64,000 nt of DNA from Lacticaseibacillus nasuensis JCM 17158 (GTDB taxonomy: Bacteria > Bacillota > Bacilli > Lactobacillales > Lactobacillaceae): NCBI RefSeq assembly GCF_001434705.1, contig NZ_AZDJ01000030.1, positions 174,695 through 238,694 on the forward strand. Reading direction: 5' to 3'. Below, one piece after another: positions 1 to 7,201 of the stretch. The notes under the pieces are model-generated. The model saw only the letters and a program-made list of their open reading frames with translations, did no database searches and had not been told where the DNA came from. Position numbers and translations under genes: made by a program. Position 1 is the first letter of the stretch; every line of letters begins with the position of its first letter.

Positions 1-41
1 ACGCCGTTAATGCACGGTCAGGAGATTCACAGGTATGGGCG

Positions 42-209
42 ATTGAAGCTGGCGGCCCGAGGCCTGGACGATTAAAGCTGACGGTCCCAGTCTGAGCGCA
101 GAGGTTGCCGGCGTGCTCGCGCCTGAATCGATGAAGCTGGCGACTCCCACCTGAGTAATTGATGCTGGCGCTCCCGCCTGGACGAACTGGTGCTGACTGT
201 CCGAGTCTG
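42..209. repeat. Degenerate tandem repeat, about 28-bp unit, six copies
   Basis: Six imperfect units of 27-32 bp follow one another. The best conserved core is ATTGAAGCTGGCG followed by a CCCGCCTG-like block; compare starts near 42, 71, 131 and 158. An open frame crosses it on the minus strand (7-429), but it has no recognisable domain, no good ribosome site and different base use from its neighbours, so I do not call it a gene. The array may be a decayed coding or regulatory repeat. Confidence 0.5.
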
Positions 210-249
210 TGCGAGACTTTTTTCCCGGCCGGTGATGACCCTTACACCT

Positions 250-510
250 ATAAATGTCATTGAGATCGCCAAATGTTAAGGTCGCAAATTCAACAAAATT
301 CAAAAGCCTATTGTACCAGGGGTTACAGCCACTGATTTTGATGAGAATTTTCTCATTTTTCCCGGAGCGGTCCTTCCCGTCAAGTCGACCGCCATTTTTT
401 CGTATAAATGGATAAAAGCCGAAATCCAAAATATTGCCAAAATAGAAATGCTGTTACACCGGGGCTAATTAGCCAAAAACTTAACATTTTGGATTCTCAA
501 TGACATTTAT
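250..510. repeat. 31-bp inverted repeat flanking AT-rich DNA (possible IS remnant)
   Basis: Positions 250-280 and the reverse complement of 480-510 match at 27 of 31 bases; the shared outer part is ATAAATGTCATTGAGA and the inner part AAATGTTAAG. The enclosed 200 bp are clearly more AT-rich than the rest of the window and hold no gene. Terminal inverted repeats around short non-coding DNA suggest a miniature or decayed insertion element. No transposase is visible and I cannot assign a family. Confidence 0.55.
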
Positions 511-549
511 CTGTGTAGAGGTACGCAACGTCCCGGCTAACCCGCCAAG

Positions 550-572
550 AAAAAAAGAGGCCGCAGCCCCTC
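550..572 (-). terminator. Rho-independent terminator
   Basis: Read on the minus strand, GAGG...CCTC forms a short GC stem followed by seven Ts. It lies just after the stop of the small gene ending at 579. Confidence 0.6.
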
Positions 573-578
573 ATTCAA

Positions 579-872
579 TCATTTATGATACCCCAGCGCT
601 TGGCGTAAATTCCGTTTGGCGTCGGCCTCAGTGAGTTGCTTGGGATCGTAAATAATCACCCCGTCACCGGAATAATAGTGAAACAATTGCAACTTAGCGC
701 GGGCGGCGACGGTCCGCAGGCGGAGCTCATCGTTGATCTGCTCCAGAAACGGTGCGCACCATGCCTTGTCCATCATCGCCGGCTCATCGTGCTCGGTGAT
801 GTACCCTTTGTCCATGATGGCATCTGCGCCTTCGATTTTTTGCTCGCGAGTCACGTCTTCTGTTGGCTTCAT
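579..872 (-). CDS. Hypothetical protein, 97 aa
   Basis: I chose the ATG at 872 because GGAGGTGCAGCG precedes it; the open frame continues upstream to 1091 but that part overlaps the neighbouring acetyltransferase gene. The protein is acidic and soluble, without signal peptide or membrane segment. It begins MKPTEDVTREQKIEGAD and contains a YYSGDGVIIYDPKQLTEADA stretch. I do not recognise a family. It lies downstream of the GNAT gene on the same strand and ends at a terminator. Confidence 0.65.
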   Translation of the reverse strand: MKPTEDVTREQKIEGADAIMDKGYITEHDEPAMMDKAWCAPFLEQINDELRLRTVAARAKLQLFHYYSGDGVIIYDPKQLTEADAKRNLRQALGYHK

Positions 873-936
873 CGCTGCACCTCCACGTACTCTTACTTTA
901 CCACGAAAAAATGCCGCATTGAATGCGACATTTCGC

Positions 937-1356
937 TTAATATTTCGGCTCCAACAACCGGCGCGGCCGCACGTAAGCGGTGAAGTCCGCCTGCGTATCT
1001 GGCTCGAAGCCAGCGGCAGTGTAAAAATCATGCAACGCGGGGTCATTGCACAAGGCAACGATACGGCTGACTTGTTTGAAGTAATCGTCAAACTCGCCGA
1101 GCAACTCGCGGCCGATGCCTTGGTGTTGATATTCGGGTAACACCAATAGATCTTGAATAAAGACCACGGTGTGCATATCGCTTAAGCCGCGAATCAAGCC
1201 GACCAGCTTCTCGCCATCGCGAGCCGTCAACAGTGTCGAATTGGCAATCCCGCGCGCGGTTTCGGCGGCATCTTGGAGATAATGCTGCCAGCCCACGGCG
1301 CCATATAGTGCGGTGATTTCATGAATCGTTAATCCTTGTTCAAACCGGTATTCCAA
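937..1356 (-). CDS. GNAT family N-acetyltransferase
   Basis: A 139-residue single-domain GNAT enzyme, expected to move an acetyl group from acetyl-CoA to an amine. The acetyl-CoA-binding motif is seen as VLPEYQHQGIGRELL near residues 73-87, with the usual beta4-alpha3 pattern before it and an ALHDFYTAAGFEP motif near 106-118. Start is TTG at 1356, supported by AGGAGG seven bases upstream. The substrate cannot be predicted. A 15-bp palindrome overlaps its ribosome site. Confidence 0.85.
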   Translation of the reverse strand: MEYRFEQGLTIHEITALYGAVGWQHYLQDAAETARGIANSTLLTARDGEKLVGLIRGLSDMHTVVFIQDLLVLPEYQHQGIGRELLGEFDDYFKQVSRIVALCNDPALHDFYTAAGFEPDTQADFTAYVRPRRLLEPKY

Positions 1357-1366
1357 AACGGCCCCT

Positions 1367-1381
1367 CCTGTTAATAACAGG
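1367..1381 (-). promoter_or_regulatory. Perfect 15-bp palindrome at the GNAT ribosome site
   Basis: CCTGTTAATAACAGG is a perfect inverted repeat whose left arm contains the complement of the AGGAGG ribosome site of the TTG-started GNAT gene. It could be a repressor operator or an mRNA hairpin hiding the ribosome site. Confidence 0.4.
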
Positions 1382-1433
1382 ATGATTTTACACCAGCTGA
1401 ACCGCGGACTAAAGAGTTTTCAATGAATTTCCA

Positions 1434-1793
1434 TTATTTTTGTTGCTGAGTGAAATCAATCAGACCAACATTGCCATCGATCAGACCACCGTCGCCACTC
1501 AAGGTGAAGACGTCCATGTTAGCTTTGAAACGTAGCGTCAAGTGCTCATCGAGATCCTCTTGCGAATACCCTTTGATTCGCACCGGGCCGAGGTTGCTGG
1601 CTAAAGCCACATCGTAGTCGGCCGGCGTCACGTTAGCCGGGATGATGTTCAGCGTAAATTGCACCTGCATGTGAATCATGGCGTGCTGTGAGTATGGCCC
1701 GACCCCATCTTCAAAGGTCAGCAATAATTGCCGATCCGGGCCGAGCATTGGCGACAATTTGGCGATTGCAGCGTCATCAAAAGTCAGTTCCAT
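1434..1793 (-). CDS. HesB/IscA-like iron-sulfur biosynthesis family protein
   Basis: A 119-residue protein starting at the ATG at 1793, preceded by AAAGGAGGAGATAATC. The start MELTFDDAAIAKL, the middle LLLTFEDGVGPYS and the overall beta-rich length match the lactobacillar proteins annotated as iron-sulfur cluster biosynthesis family. It has no cysteine, so the three Cys ligands of true A-type FeS carriers are missing and a scaffold role is uncertain. Its ribosome site GGAGGAG is complementary to the anti-SD loop of the small RNA encoded next to it. Confidence 0.65.
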   Translation of the reverse strand: MELTFDDAAIAKLSPMLGPDRQLLLTFEDGVGPYSQHAMIHMQVQFTLNIIPANVTPADYDVALASNLGPVRIKGYSQEDLDEHLTLRFKANMDVFTLSGDGGLIDGNVGLIDFTQQQK

Positions 1794-1885
1794 GATTATC
1801 TCCTCCTTTGGTTTCGAGATAACCATATGCGCAAATCATTTGATTAGCAAGAAATATGGTGGCCTAGCAGAAGGTTAAATATTTC

Positions 1886-1917
1886 GTCACAAAATCTTCA
1901 CAAACCCGGTTTATAGT
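1886..1917 (+). promoter_or_regulatory. Direct-repeat activator box and -10 of small RNA copy 1
   Basis: GTCACA at 1886-1891 and TTCACA at 1897-1902 are direct repeats with 11-bp spacing. Nine bases later comes TATAGT (1912-1917) as -10, with no good -35. The same arrangement precedes copy 2. The box fits the PhoP/PhoB-type consensus of OmpR-family response regulators. Confidence 0.65.
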
Positions 1918-1923
1918 AACCAA

Positions 1924-2064
1924 CATAGAAATGAGTTACCCGCTCATTTCCATACCCATACCCAACTTTTTCATTTTTACTCCTCCAAGTAAAAATCGCG
2001 TCGAGTCACCCGCTCGACGCCAATCCTTACTCCTTTGGCCGCCTTTTCCCGAGGCGGCTATTTG
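1924..2064 (+). ncRNA. Small RNA, csRNA-like, copy 1
   Basis: About 140 nt, start inferred from the -10. Hairpin I is 1928-1950 (8 bp, loop TTACCCG). Hairpin II is 1973-1996 (9 bp, loop CCTCCA). Hairpin III is 1998-2020 (8 bp, loop TCACCCG). The terminator stem is GCCGCC/GGCGGC at 2038-2058, followed by a weak T tract. A C-rich single strand (CATACCCATACCCAAC) separates I and II. Compared with copy 2, paired changes keep helices II and III, and helix I keeps pairing through a G-U. Loop II is an anti-Shine-Dalgarno sequence. The gene is divergent from the FeS-like gene and convergent with marR. Confidence 0.7.
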
Positions 2065-2072
2065 TTTGGCCC

Positions 2073-2101
2073 AAAAAAAATCGGCGCAGCCTCGCTGCGC
2101 C
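2073..2101 (-). terminator. Terminator of the marR-type gene
   Basis: On the minus strand GGCGCAGC/GCTGCGCC (2083-2101) is followed by GATTTTTTTT. It faces the terminator of small RNA copy 1. Confidence 0.85.
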
Positions 2102-2106
2102 AATTC

Positions 2107-2544
2107 TTACTGGCCAATTTGATGCTCCGGCGCCAACTGTGCCGCCAGGGCCGCAAGGTTGCGGGCAAATTGCTTGCGGTGCTTCATGTCGCTAGCAGCC
2201 AGTTGTTCCTGCCACCACGCCGTCAACTCGGCATCGGCGGCCTGCTGAGCACTGGCGCCAGCCTGAGTCAGCCGCAACGCCACGCGACCGGCGACGCGGC
2301 GCTTAGTCACCAACTTGGCGGCAACAAGTTGACTGAGCCCGCGACTGACAAGCCCCTTGTTGATGGCCAAGCCATCGGCAGCTTCTTGCGCGGTGCAGTC
2401 CGGATGTGCTGCAATATACGTGAGAATCGGTGCCGTGCTAATGGTCACGCCGGGCACGGTTAACAATCGGCTTTGCGCCGCAGCAGCCGTCCGGTGAATC
2501 AGTCCGATGAGTTGTCCCAGTTCTAATGCAGTCGGCTTTGCCAT
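2107..2544 (-). CDS. MarR family transcriptional regulator
   Basis: A 145-residue winged-helix repressor. The ATG at 2544 has GGAGG seven bases upstream; a GTG two codons earlier is too close to that site. The DNA-binding part is seen around residues 40-95 (APILTYIAAHPDCTAQEAAD, then NKGLVSRGLSQLVAAKLV and the wing). MarR proteins usually sense phenolic or oxidative signals and repress nearby genes. No effector gene is adjacent on the same strand, so the target is unknown. Confidence 0.85.
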   Translation of the reverse strand: MAKPTALELGQLIGLIHRTAAAAQSRLLTVPGVTISTAPILTYIAAHPDCTAQEAADGLAINKGLVSRGLSQLVAAKLVTKRRVAGRVALRLTQAGASAQQAADAELTAWWQEQLAASDMKHRKQFARNLAALAAQLAPEHQIGQ

Positions 2545-2600
2545 CCGCACACCTCCGTAATGTCATCACCTTATTTTATCACGACGCGTCGACGGGACTC

Positions 2601-2627
2601 AAAAAACCCGAGCAACTGCTCGGGTTT
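2601..2627 (-). terminator. Terminator after nrdD
   Basis: On the minus strand ACCCGAGC-AGTT-GCTCGGGT is followed by TTTTT. It ends the nrdD transcript directly after the gene. Confidence 0.85.
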
Positions 2628-2631
2628 CCCG

Positions 2632-4818
2632 TTAGGCCTGGCCGGCCAGGTGGTCGTTGCCCAGACTCATATGCTTTTTGCGGTGAATGATTTCTTCTTG
2701 GCGTCCATGAACCATTGGCCGCTTATTTGGATTGCCGAGGTAGCCGCACAACCGCTTGACGACATCGCAGGTGTCCGGATTATGGTTGCCACACTGTGGG
2801 CACTCATAGCCCTTAGCCGTCGCCTTGAATTCGCCCTTGAAGCCGCATTCGAAGCACTGGTCGATTGGCGTGTTGGTGCCGAGGTAGCCGACACGATCAT
2901 AACCATAATCCCACACGGCCTCTAGCGCCTTCGGGTTTTGCTTCAGGTTCGGGTACTCGCAGTAGTGAATGAACCCGCCGGAGCAATACTTTGGATAATC
3001 TTTTTCGAAGTCGAGCTTCTCAAACGGGGTCGGCTGCTTGCGCACGTCGTAGTGGAACGAGTTGGTGTAGTAGTCCTTGTCCGTGATGTCCTTGACGACG
3101 CCGAAGCGCTTCTTGTCGGCGCGGGCAAAGGTGTCGGTCAGCGATTCGCTTGGGGTGGAGTAAACGGAGAAATGATAGCCGTATTCCTTTTCCCAAGCCA
3201 CACAGTGATCATACAAGTCCTTGACGACGGCAACGCTGAACTTTTTGGCTTCCGGGTTGGTTTCCCAATCGGAACCGTAGAACACCGTGCCGACTTCATA
3301 CAAGCCGATGTAGCCAAGGCTAACCGTGGCCCGGGAATTCTTGAACAACTCGTCGACTTTCTGATCGTCATTGAGCCGCTTGCCGAATGCGCCGTACTTG
3401 TAGAGAATCGGCGCGCTTTCCGGCGTGGCTTCCTTGGCGCGTTCCACCTTGTACACGAGCCCTTGCTTACAAATGGCGAGGCGTTGCTCCAAAATGTCCC
3501 AGAAGCGTTCCTTATCACCCTTAGATTCCATGGCAATGCGTGGCAGGTTGACGGTAATGACGCCGAGGTTCATGCGCCCGGCGTTCACTTCTTCGCCGGT
3601 GTCTGGATCGGTCCAGCCTTGCAGGAAGCTGCGGCAACCCATCGGCGCCTTGAAGCTACCGGTGAGCTCGACGATTTTGTCGTAGGACAAGACGTCTGGA
3701 TACATGCGCTTGGTGGCGCACTCCACGGCCAGTTCCTTGATGTCGTAATTCGGGTCGCTTGGCGCGAGGTTCAAGCCGCGCTTCAAGGTGAACACCAGCT
3801 TCGGGAAGATAGCCGTGCGGCGTTCCTTGCCCAGCCCCTTGATGCGAATCTTCAGAATGTCTTGTTGAATTTCGCGCTCGATCCAGTTGGTCCCCAAGCC
3901 AAACCCAACCGTCACAAAAGGCGTTTGCCCTTGCGTCGAATACAAGGTGTTGACTTGATATTCCAGAGTTTGTAAGGCATCATAAATGTCTTTTTTCGTG
4001 CGGTCCTTGGCGTATTTCTCCGCCGTGGCCGCATCAAGTGGCAACCCCTGCGCTTCCTCGAGGTGCTTCTCGTAGTTCTTCTGGGCAAACGGCGCCAAGA
4101 CCTCGTCGGTGCGATCCGACGAGCAGCCGCCGTATTGCGAGCTGGCCACATTCGCGATGATTTGCGTCATTTGGGTGACGGCTACTTGAATCGAATGGGC
4201 CGGCTCCACTTCGGCGTTGCCGATAACGAAGCCATGATTCAACATTTCCTTGAAGTCGATCAAGCAGCAGTTAGTTTCTGCCATGAACGGGGTGTAGTCC
4301 AAGTCATGCCAATGAATGTCGCCGCGCATGTGCGCGTTGGCCACGGCAGGCGGCAACATTTGCAACCCCACCGCCTTGGCCACGGCGCCGGCGGTTAAGT
4401 CGCGCTGCGTGGAAAACACGCGGCTGTCCTTGTTGGCATTTTCGTGCACGACGGACGAATCGCGGTCCAGCAACTTCTGGACGTTATAGTTCACGTCGGT
4501 TTTCTTGGCGCGCAAGATGTCCTGCTGCAGGCGGTAATCGGTGTAGGCCTTGGCCCAGTCGTAGCGGTGGGCATTCAAAATCGCCTCTTCGACGATGCTT
4601 TGCACCTCCGCAATGCGGACGTCTTGCTTGAAGCGCTCGGTAATCGTGGCGACGGCGTCATCGGAAATATGCTCGATGTCAGTATAATCCGTCGGTGCCA
4701 AGGTGCCGTCGACCGCGACGGCCGCCTTGGTAATCGCGCGCGTAATCTTGGCCTGATCAAAATTGACGATGCGGCCATCCCGTTTTTTCACATTAATCTT
4801 AACTTGGAGATCAATCAT
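2632..4818 (-). CDS. nrdD: Anaerobic ribonucleoside-triphosphate reductase (class III)
   Basis: 728 residues, full length. It reduces ribonucleoside triphosphates to deoxyribonucleotides without oxygen through a glycyl radical. An ATP-cone domain is at the N terminus (KKRDGRIVNFDQAKITRAI). Near the C terminus CFECGF and CPQCG give the four-Cys zinc site, and the glycyl-radical loop is RLCGYLGNP. The start ATG at 4818 has GAGGAG upstream. The radical-forming activase gene nrdG, usually next door, is absent: the transcript terminates at once. Two NrdR boxes lie upstream. Confidence 0.95.
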   Translation of the reverse strand: MIDLQVKINVKKRDGRIVNFDQAKITRAITKAAVAVDGTLAPTDYTDIEHISDDAVATITERFKQDVRIAEVQSIVEEAILNAHRYDWAKAYTDYRLQQDILRAKKTDVNYNVQKLLDRDSSVVHENANKDSRVFSTQRDLTAGAVAKAVGLQMLPPAVANAHMRGDIHWHDLDYTPFMAETNCCLIDFKEMLNHGFVIGNAEVEPAHSIQVAVTQMTQIIANVASSQYGGCSSDRTDEVLAPFAQKNYEKHLEEAQGLPLDAATAEKYAKDRTKKDIYDALQTLEYQVNTLYSTQGQTPFVTVGFGLGTNWIEREIQQDILKIRIKGLGKERRTAIFPKLVFTLKRGLNLAPSDPNYDIKELAVECATKRMYPDVLSYDKIVELTGSFKAPMGCRSFLQGWTDPDTGEEVNAGRMNLGVITVNLPRIAMESKGDKERFWDILEQRLAICKQGLVYKVERAKEATPESAPILYKYGAFGKRLNDDQKVDELFKNSRATVSLGYIGLYEVGTVFYGSDWETNPEAKKFSVAVVKDLYDHCVAWEKEYGYHFSVYSTPSESLTDTFARADKKRFGVVKDITDKDYYTNSFHYDVRKQPTPFEKLDFEKDYPKYCSGGFIHYCEYPNLKQNPKALEAVWDYGYDRVGYLGTNTPIDQCFECGFKGEFKATAKGYECPQCGNHNPDTCDVVKRLCGYLGNPNKRPMVHGRQEEIIHRKKHMSLGNDHLAGQA

Positions 4819-4862
4819 GGCAGTTCACTCCTCTATGTAATGTATCTATCATAGCACGAGTG

Positions 4863-4918
4863 CCACTATATATTGTATGAAAATCTCAATGTAAGCGTAA
4901 AATTTCTATATGTTGTGT
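4863..4918 (-). promoter_or_regulatory. Two NrdR boxes in the nrdD promoter
   Basis: CCACTATATATTGTAT (4863-4878) matches the NrdR consensus ACACWATATATWGTGT at 14 of 16 positions. TTTCTATATGTTGTGT (4903-4918) matches at 12 of 16. They are 40 bp apart, about four helical turns. The proximal box overlaps a -10-like TACAAT on the minus strand, fitting repression by NrdR with (d)ATP bound. Confidence 0.75.
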
Positions 4919-4983
4919 CATTCAATTGTACGCAAGGAGTTGGTAACCCGGGGCTGCTTGCGGTATGATGCAATCATTCTATA

Positions 4984-6633
4984 GTGAAAGAAGCCCTGCT
5001 TGTGTTAGCCAATCAAACTTTTAATCCTTATCCGCGCTCCCGCAAGGCGGTATATGCCAAAAACGGGATGGTGGCCACCGGCTCCGTCACGGCCAGTCAG
5101 GCGGGCCTCGCCATTTTACGCCAAGGCGGCAACGCCATCGACGCCGCCGTCGCCACTGCCGCGACCCTCACCGTGGTGGAACCTACCAGTAACGGCCTCG
5201 GCGCCGATGCGTTCGCCATCATTCACCGCGCCGGCGACAATCAGCTTTATGGCCTCAATAGTAGTGGCCCGGCGCCGCGCGGCTTGGCGGCCGAGTCACT
5301 CACCAGCCGCGGCCTCACCAGCATGCCCACGTTCGGCTGGACGCCAGTCGACGTACCCGGCGCCCCGGCGGCCTGGGCGGCGCTGGTGCAGCGCTTTGGT
5401 AAGCTCAGCCTGGCCGAGGACCTTGCGCCTGCCATCGCCTACGCCAAGCAAGGCTACGCGATTTCTCAAGTCTTGGGCTTTTACTGGCAGCGGGCGGCGT
5501 TAAGTTATCGCCGGGCGGCCGCGAAGGATCCCGCCTTTGCCAAATTATTCGCCGAATGGGAGCGCGTCTTCGCCCCTGGTGGCCACACGCCAGCCACCGG
5601 GGACATTTGGCGCAGCCCGGATCACGCCGCCACGCTGCAAGCCATCGCGGATTCCAACGCCGAAGCCATGTACCGCGGCGCGCTGGCCAAGCGCATCGCC
5701 GAGTTCAGCGAAGCTACCGGTGGCTATCTGCGCGCCGACGACCTCGCCGCGTTTCAACCGGAATGGGTGACGCCGCTATCCGTGCGCTACCACGGCTACG
5801 ATGTGTTCGAGCTGCCGCCAAACGGCCAAGGCATCGCGGCGCTAGAGGCGTTGGGAATTCTCGACGGGTTCGAGTTTGCCGGGCGCGATAACTTTGCCAC
5901 GACGCACCGCCAAATCGAAGCCATCAAGCTCGGTTTTGCCGATTTATTCGCGCATGTCGGTGACCCCGCCGCGATGACGCTGGACCCGGCGGCATTGCTC
6001 AGCCCGCAGTATCTCGCCAGCCAGCGGGCCCGCATCGGGGCCAGCGCCATGACGCCGGCCCCAAGCGACCCAAATACCGCCGGCACCGTGTACTTGTGCG
6101 CCGCAGACGGCGACGGCAACATGATTTCCTACATTCAAAGCAACTACATGGGCTTTGGCAGCGGCATCGTGGTGCCCGGCACCGGCATCGCCTTGAACAA
6201 CCGCGGCAACAATTTCTCGCTGACCCCAAGCAGCCCCAACTACCTGCAAGGCGGCAAGCGGCCGTTGAACACCATCATCCCCGGCTTTTTGACTAAAGAC
6301 GGTCAGCCGGTGGGGCCGTTTGGCGTGATGGGCGGCTTCATGCAGCCGCAGGGCCACGTCCAAGTCTTGATGAACGCCATCGACTTCGGCCTCGATCCGC
6401 AAGGCGCCCTCGATGCACCGCGGTGGCAGTGGTATGCCGACAAACACGTCGACTTTGAGCCCGAGTTTAGCACCAGCCTCTTGGCCCAATTGCGCGCAGC
6501 CGGCCATGACGTCACCGTCAATCCCGAACCGAATACCTTTGGCCGCGGGCAAATCATCTGGCGCAACCCCGAGACTGGCACCTTAGTCGGCGGCTCGGAA
6601 TCCCGCACGGATGGCGCAATTGCCGCGTGGTAA
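4984..6633 (+). CDS. Gamma-glutamyltransferase family protein
   Basis: 549 residues of the Ntn-hydrolase gamma-glutamyltranspeptidase family (YwrD-like). These enzymes hydrolyse or transfer gamma-glutamyl groups, and the precursor cuts itself before a Thr that becomes the nucleophile. Here that position fits the Thr of NTAGTVYLCAADGDGN near residue 365. The N-terminal block MVATGSVTASQAGLAILRQG and the GGNAIDAAVA motif are typical. There is no signal peptide, so it is likely cytoplasmic. Start is uncertain: GTG at 4984 or GTG at 5002. A promoter TTGGTA-N18-TATGAT lies just upstream. Confidence 0.88.
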   Translation: MKEALLVLANQTFNPYPRSRKAVYAKNGMVATGSVTASQAGLAILRQGGNAIDAAVATAATLTVVEPTSNGLGADAFAIIHRAGDNQLYGLNSSGPAPRGLAAESLTSRGLTSMPTFGWTPVDVPGAPAAWAALVQRFGKLSLAEDLAPAIAYAKQGYAISQVLGFYWQRAALSYRRAAAKDPAFAKLFAEWERVFAPGGHTPATGDIWRSPDHAATLQAIADSNAEAMYRGALAKRIAEFSEATGGYLRADDLAAFQPEWVTPLSVRYHGYDVFELPPNGQGIAALEALGILDGFEFAGRDNFATTHRQIEAIKLGFADLFAHVGDPAAMTLDPAALLSPQYLASQRARIGASAMTPAPSDPNTAGTVYLCAADGDGNMISYIQSNYMGFGSGIVVPGTGIALNNRGNNFSLTPSSPNYLQGGKRPLNTIIPGFLTKDGQPVGPFGVMGGFMQPQGHVQVLMNAIDFGLDPQGALDAPRWQWYADKHVDFEPEFSTSLLAQLRAAGHDVTVNPEPNTFGRGQIIWRNPETGTLVGGSESRTDGAIAAW

Positions 6634-6657
6634 CCCAAGCAAACCAGGAGAAACGCG

Positions 6658-7149
6658 ATGCAAGAAGCGCAAGACCTACGCTATTTCGTCACTGCTCAGC
6701 AACGCTTTAACGTCCGCGCGGCGGTGATTCTCACCCACGCCGGTCAGGTGTTGGTCACCCCCACCACCACGCCGGCTGGGGTCCCTGCAGTCCTCGTGCC
6801 TGGTGGCGCCGTGAAGTTTGGTGAAACCGGCGAAGCGGCCGCCTTGCGCGAACTGCAAGAAGAACTCGGCCTTTGCCTGCCGGCGCTGAATTTTACCGGC
6901 ATCATCGAAGCCTTCTTCACGCGTGACGCAATCGACTATCAGCAATTGTTGCTGGTGTATCAAGCGGCAGTCGATGTGGCGACGGCCCAACGACTAGCGT
7001 GCCTAGACGCGACGACGCACGACTTGCCAGCCGGCACGACATTTTCTTGGCAACCCGAGGCGCAAGTCGCCACTACCATCCTGCCGGCGGCGCTTGGCCA
7101 GTGCCTGCGACCCGGAGTATTTCACCACCTGATCGACCGGCGTGGCTAA
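6658..7149 (+). CDS. Nudix hydrolase
   Basis: 163 residues with a complete Nudix box: GGAVKFGETGEAAALRELQE continuing EELG, which supplies the Glu residues that bind the metal. Nudix enzymes cleave nucleoside diphosphates linked to another group; substrate not predictable. It follows the gamma-glutamyltransferase gene by 24 bp with its own AGGAG site and probably shares its transcript. A bidirectional terminator follows. Confidence 0.9.
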   Translation: MQEAQDLRYFVTAQQRFNVRAAVILTHAGQVLVTPTTTPAGVPAVLVPGGAVKFGETGEAAALRELQEELGLCLPALNFTGIIEAFFTRDAIDYQQLLLVYQAAVDVATAQRLACLDATTHDLPAGTTFSWQPEAQVATTILPAALGQCLRPGVFHHLIDRRG

Positions 7150-7161
7150 CTTTAGCCAGCA

Positions 7162-7193
7162 AAATACCCCACCCTGTTTAGGGTGGGGTATTT
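7162..7193. terminator. Bidirectional terminator
   Basis: AAATACCCCACCC and GGGTGGGGTATTT form a 13-bp stem with a short loop. It separates the + Nudix gene from the - asnB gene and serves both. Confidence 0.85.
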
Positions 7194-7201
7194 GCGTTGG
7201 C

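Noticed and set aside
7-429. 140-codon open frame on the minus strand
   Set aside because: It spans the tandem repeat and an IS-like end, has no ribosome site and no recognisable domain.
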